Source: Nocardioides sp. (GTDB lineage Bacteria > Actinomycetota > Actinomycetes > Propionibacteriales > Nocardioidaceae). Taken from it: a DNA stretch of 5,879 nucleotides. A model generated the notes under the pieces. That model searched no databases and had not been told where the DNA came from. It saw nothing but the letters and a program-made list of their open reading frames with translations. Shown piece after piece: positions 5,403 to 5,879 of the stretch (position 1 is the stretch's first letter; the number at the start of each line of letters is the position of its first letter). Location of the stretch: positions 1 through 5,879 of the forward strand of contig JAPSKJ010000148.1 of assembly GCA_031177735.1 (NCBI GenBank), read 5' to 3'. The translations under genes were made by a program, and so were the position numbers.

Positions 5403-5469
5403 CCCGTCCCCCCGCCCACGCCCGCCGCTCCGCCGCGTCCGCCGCGGCCCCGACCACGTGGAAGCTGTG

Positions 5470-5879
5470 ATGAGCACGATCGACCTGGGCGCTCACCGGC
5501 CCGCCCCACCCTCCCTCGACGCGCTGCCGCGCCGGGTCGCGCTCACCCTGCCGGAGCTGCGCCTGCTCGCGGAGCTCGCCAACGGTGCCCCGCTGCCCTT
5601 CGACCTCGCCGCGCCCCGCTCCGGCAACGGCACCTCGCCGCTGGAGGGCCGGCTCGGCCAGAGCCGTGGCTCCGCCGCTGACGAGGCGTACGCCGCCACC
5701 CTGGCCCGCCTGCACGAGCCGGCCGCCTCGCTGGAGCGCCGGGGGCTGGTCACCGACGGCGTCGCCGACGCCGGACCCGCCGGCGCGCTCGGCCTGCTGG
5801 CGACACCCGACACGGCCCTGGAGGTGGACGTCGCCGTCGGCGGCGTGCACCTGCACGCCTGGCACCGCCGCGCCGGCAA
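5470..5879 (+). CDS. N-terminal part of an unrecognised protein, faintly EspG-like (runs off window)
   Basis: The reading frame is open from ATG 5470 to the window edge (136 complete residues), with strongly G/C third positions, so it is a real gene. A GGAAG site (5460-5464) 5 nt before the ATG supports this start; in-frame GTGs at 5458 and 5467 are poorer. After a Pro-rich start, VALTLPELRLLAELANGAPLPFDL (23-46; key parts LTLPEL and PLPFDL), then AATLARLHEPAASLERRGLV (75-94), then GLLATPDTALEVDVAVGG (107-124) suggest an alpha/beta domain. The order 'LT..E...L....LP', 'L...GLV', 'L..LA.P...L.V' recalls EspG-type ESX secretion chaperones. With the WXG gene upstream, such a chaperone would make sense. 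The resemblance is weak and judged by eye; I do not claim the family. There is no signal peptide or membrane helix in the visible part. Confidence 0.6.
   Translation, partial: MSTIDLGAHRPAPPSLDALPRRVALTLPELRLLAELANGAPLPFDLAAPRSGNGTSPLEGRLGQSRGSAADEAYAATLARLHEPAASLERRGLVTDGVADAGPAGALGLLATPDTALEVDVAVGGVHLHAWHRRAG

Noticed and set aside
5458..5472. Earlier GTG starts (5458, 5467) for the last gene
   Set aside because: GTG 5458 has no ribosome binding site, and GTG 5467 is only 2 nt after the GGAAG site, whereas ATG 5470 is 5 nt away.
4991..5865. Minus-strand open frames opposite the WXG and EspG-like genes
   Set aside because: They have repetitive Gly/Arg/Ser/Val composition and no motif. The plus frames have proper ribosome binding sites and protein-like sequence.
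1..5879. Structural RNA genes, CRISPR array, insertion sequence, attachment site or riboswitch
   Set aside because: There are no spaced direct repeats, terminal inverted repeats, transposase-like frames or tRNA-like cloverleaf patterns that I could recognise, and the gaps between genes are all 100 bp or shorter.

Overview
The window is GC-rich, densely coded chromosomal DNA of an actinobacterium. The strong G/C third-position bias, the leaderless-looking starts and the gene families (a LytR_C membrane protein, a WXG-type protein, a small 'VapB-labelled' conserved protein) all fit this. A Nocardioides-like member of the Nocardioidaceae is my best guess from the protein sequences, but it is an inference without a search. 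There are seven protein genes, two of them cut by the window edges. I see no rRNA, tRNA, CRISPR array, insertion sequence or sign of recent transfer.

Layout. (1) 1-1201, minus strand: a HerA/FtsK-type ATPase of the DUF853 (YjgR-like) family, missing its C-terminus at the left edge. (2) 1202-1268: a compact divergent promoter region. (3) 1269-2070, plus strand: two genes 1 bp apart. The first is a 98-aa conserved actinobacterial protein usually labelled a VapB antitoxin but carrying a ParB/sulfiredoxin-like DGLHRA motif. The second is a membrane-anchored LytR C-terminal-domain protein. (4) 2088-3587, minus strand, convergent: a potassium/proton antiporter of the NhaP2 (CPA1) type with a C-terminal TrkA_C domain. 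(5) 3588-3687: a second divergent intergenic region. (6) 3688-4887, plus: a fold-type I PLP-dependent aminotransferase. (7) 4965-5402, plus: a 145-aa helical WXG-motif protein. (8) 5470-end, plus: the N-terminal part of a protein that faintly resembles the ESX chaperone EspG. The last two genes look like a small ESX/type VII-style unit.

Four of the starts (1201 minus; 1269, 1567 and 3688 plus) have a TANNNT -10 hexamer ending 6-8 nt before the start codon. That is the arrangement expected for leaderless mRNAs. The antiporter and the WXG gene instead have good Shine-Dalgarno sequences.

Most of the window is ordinary chromosomal housekeeping content, and I see no clear new defence or mobile system. 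The parts most worth a second look are the 'VapB' protein with no toxin partner, paired with an orphan LytR_C protein, and the WXG/EspG-like pair that continues off the right edge.
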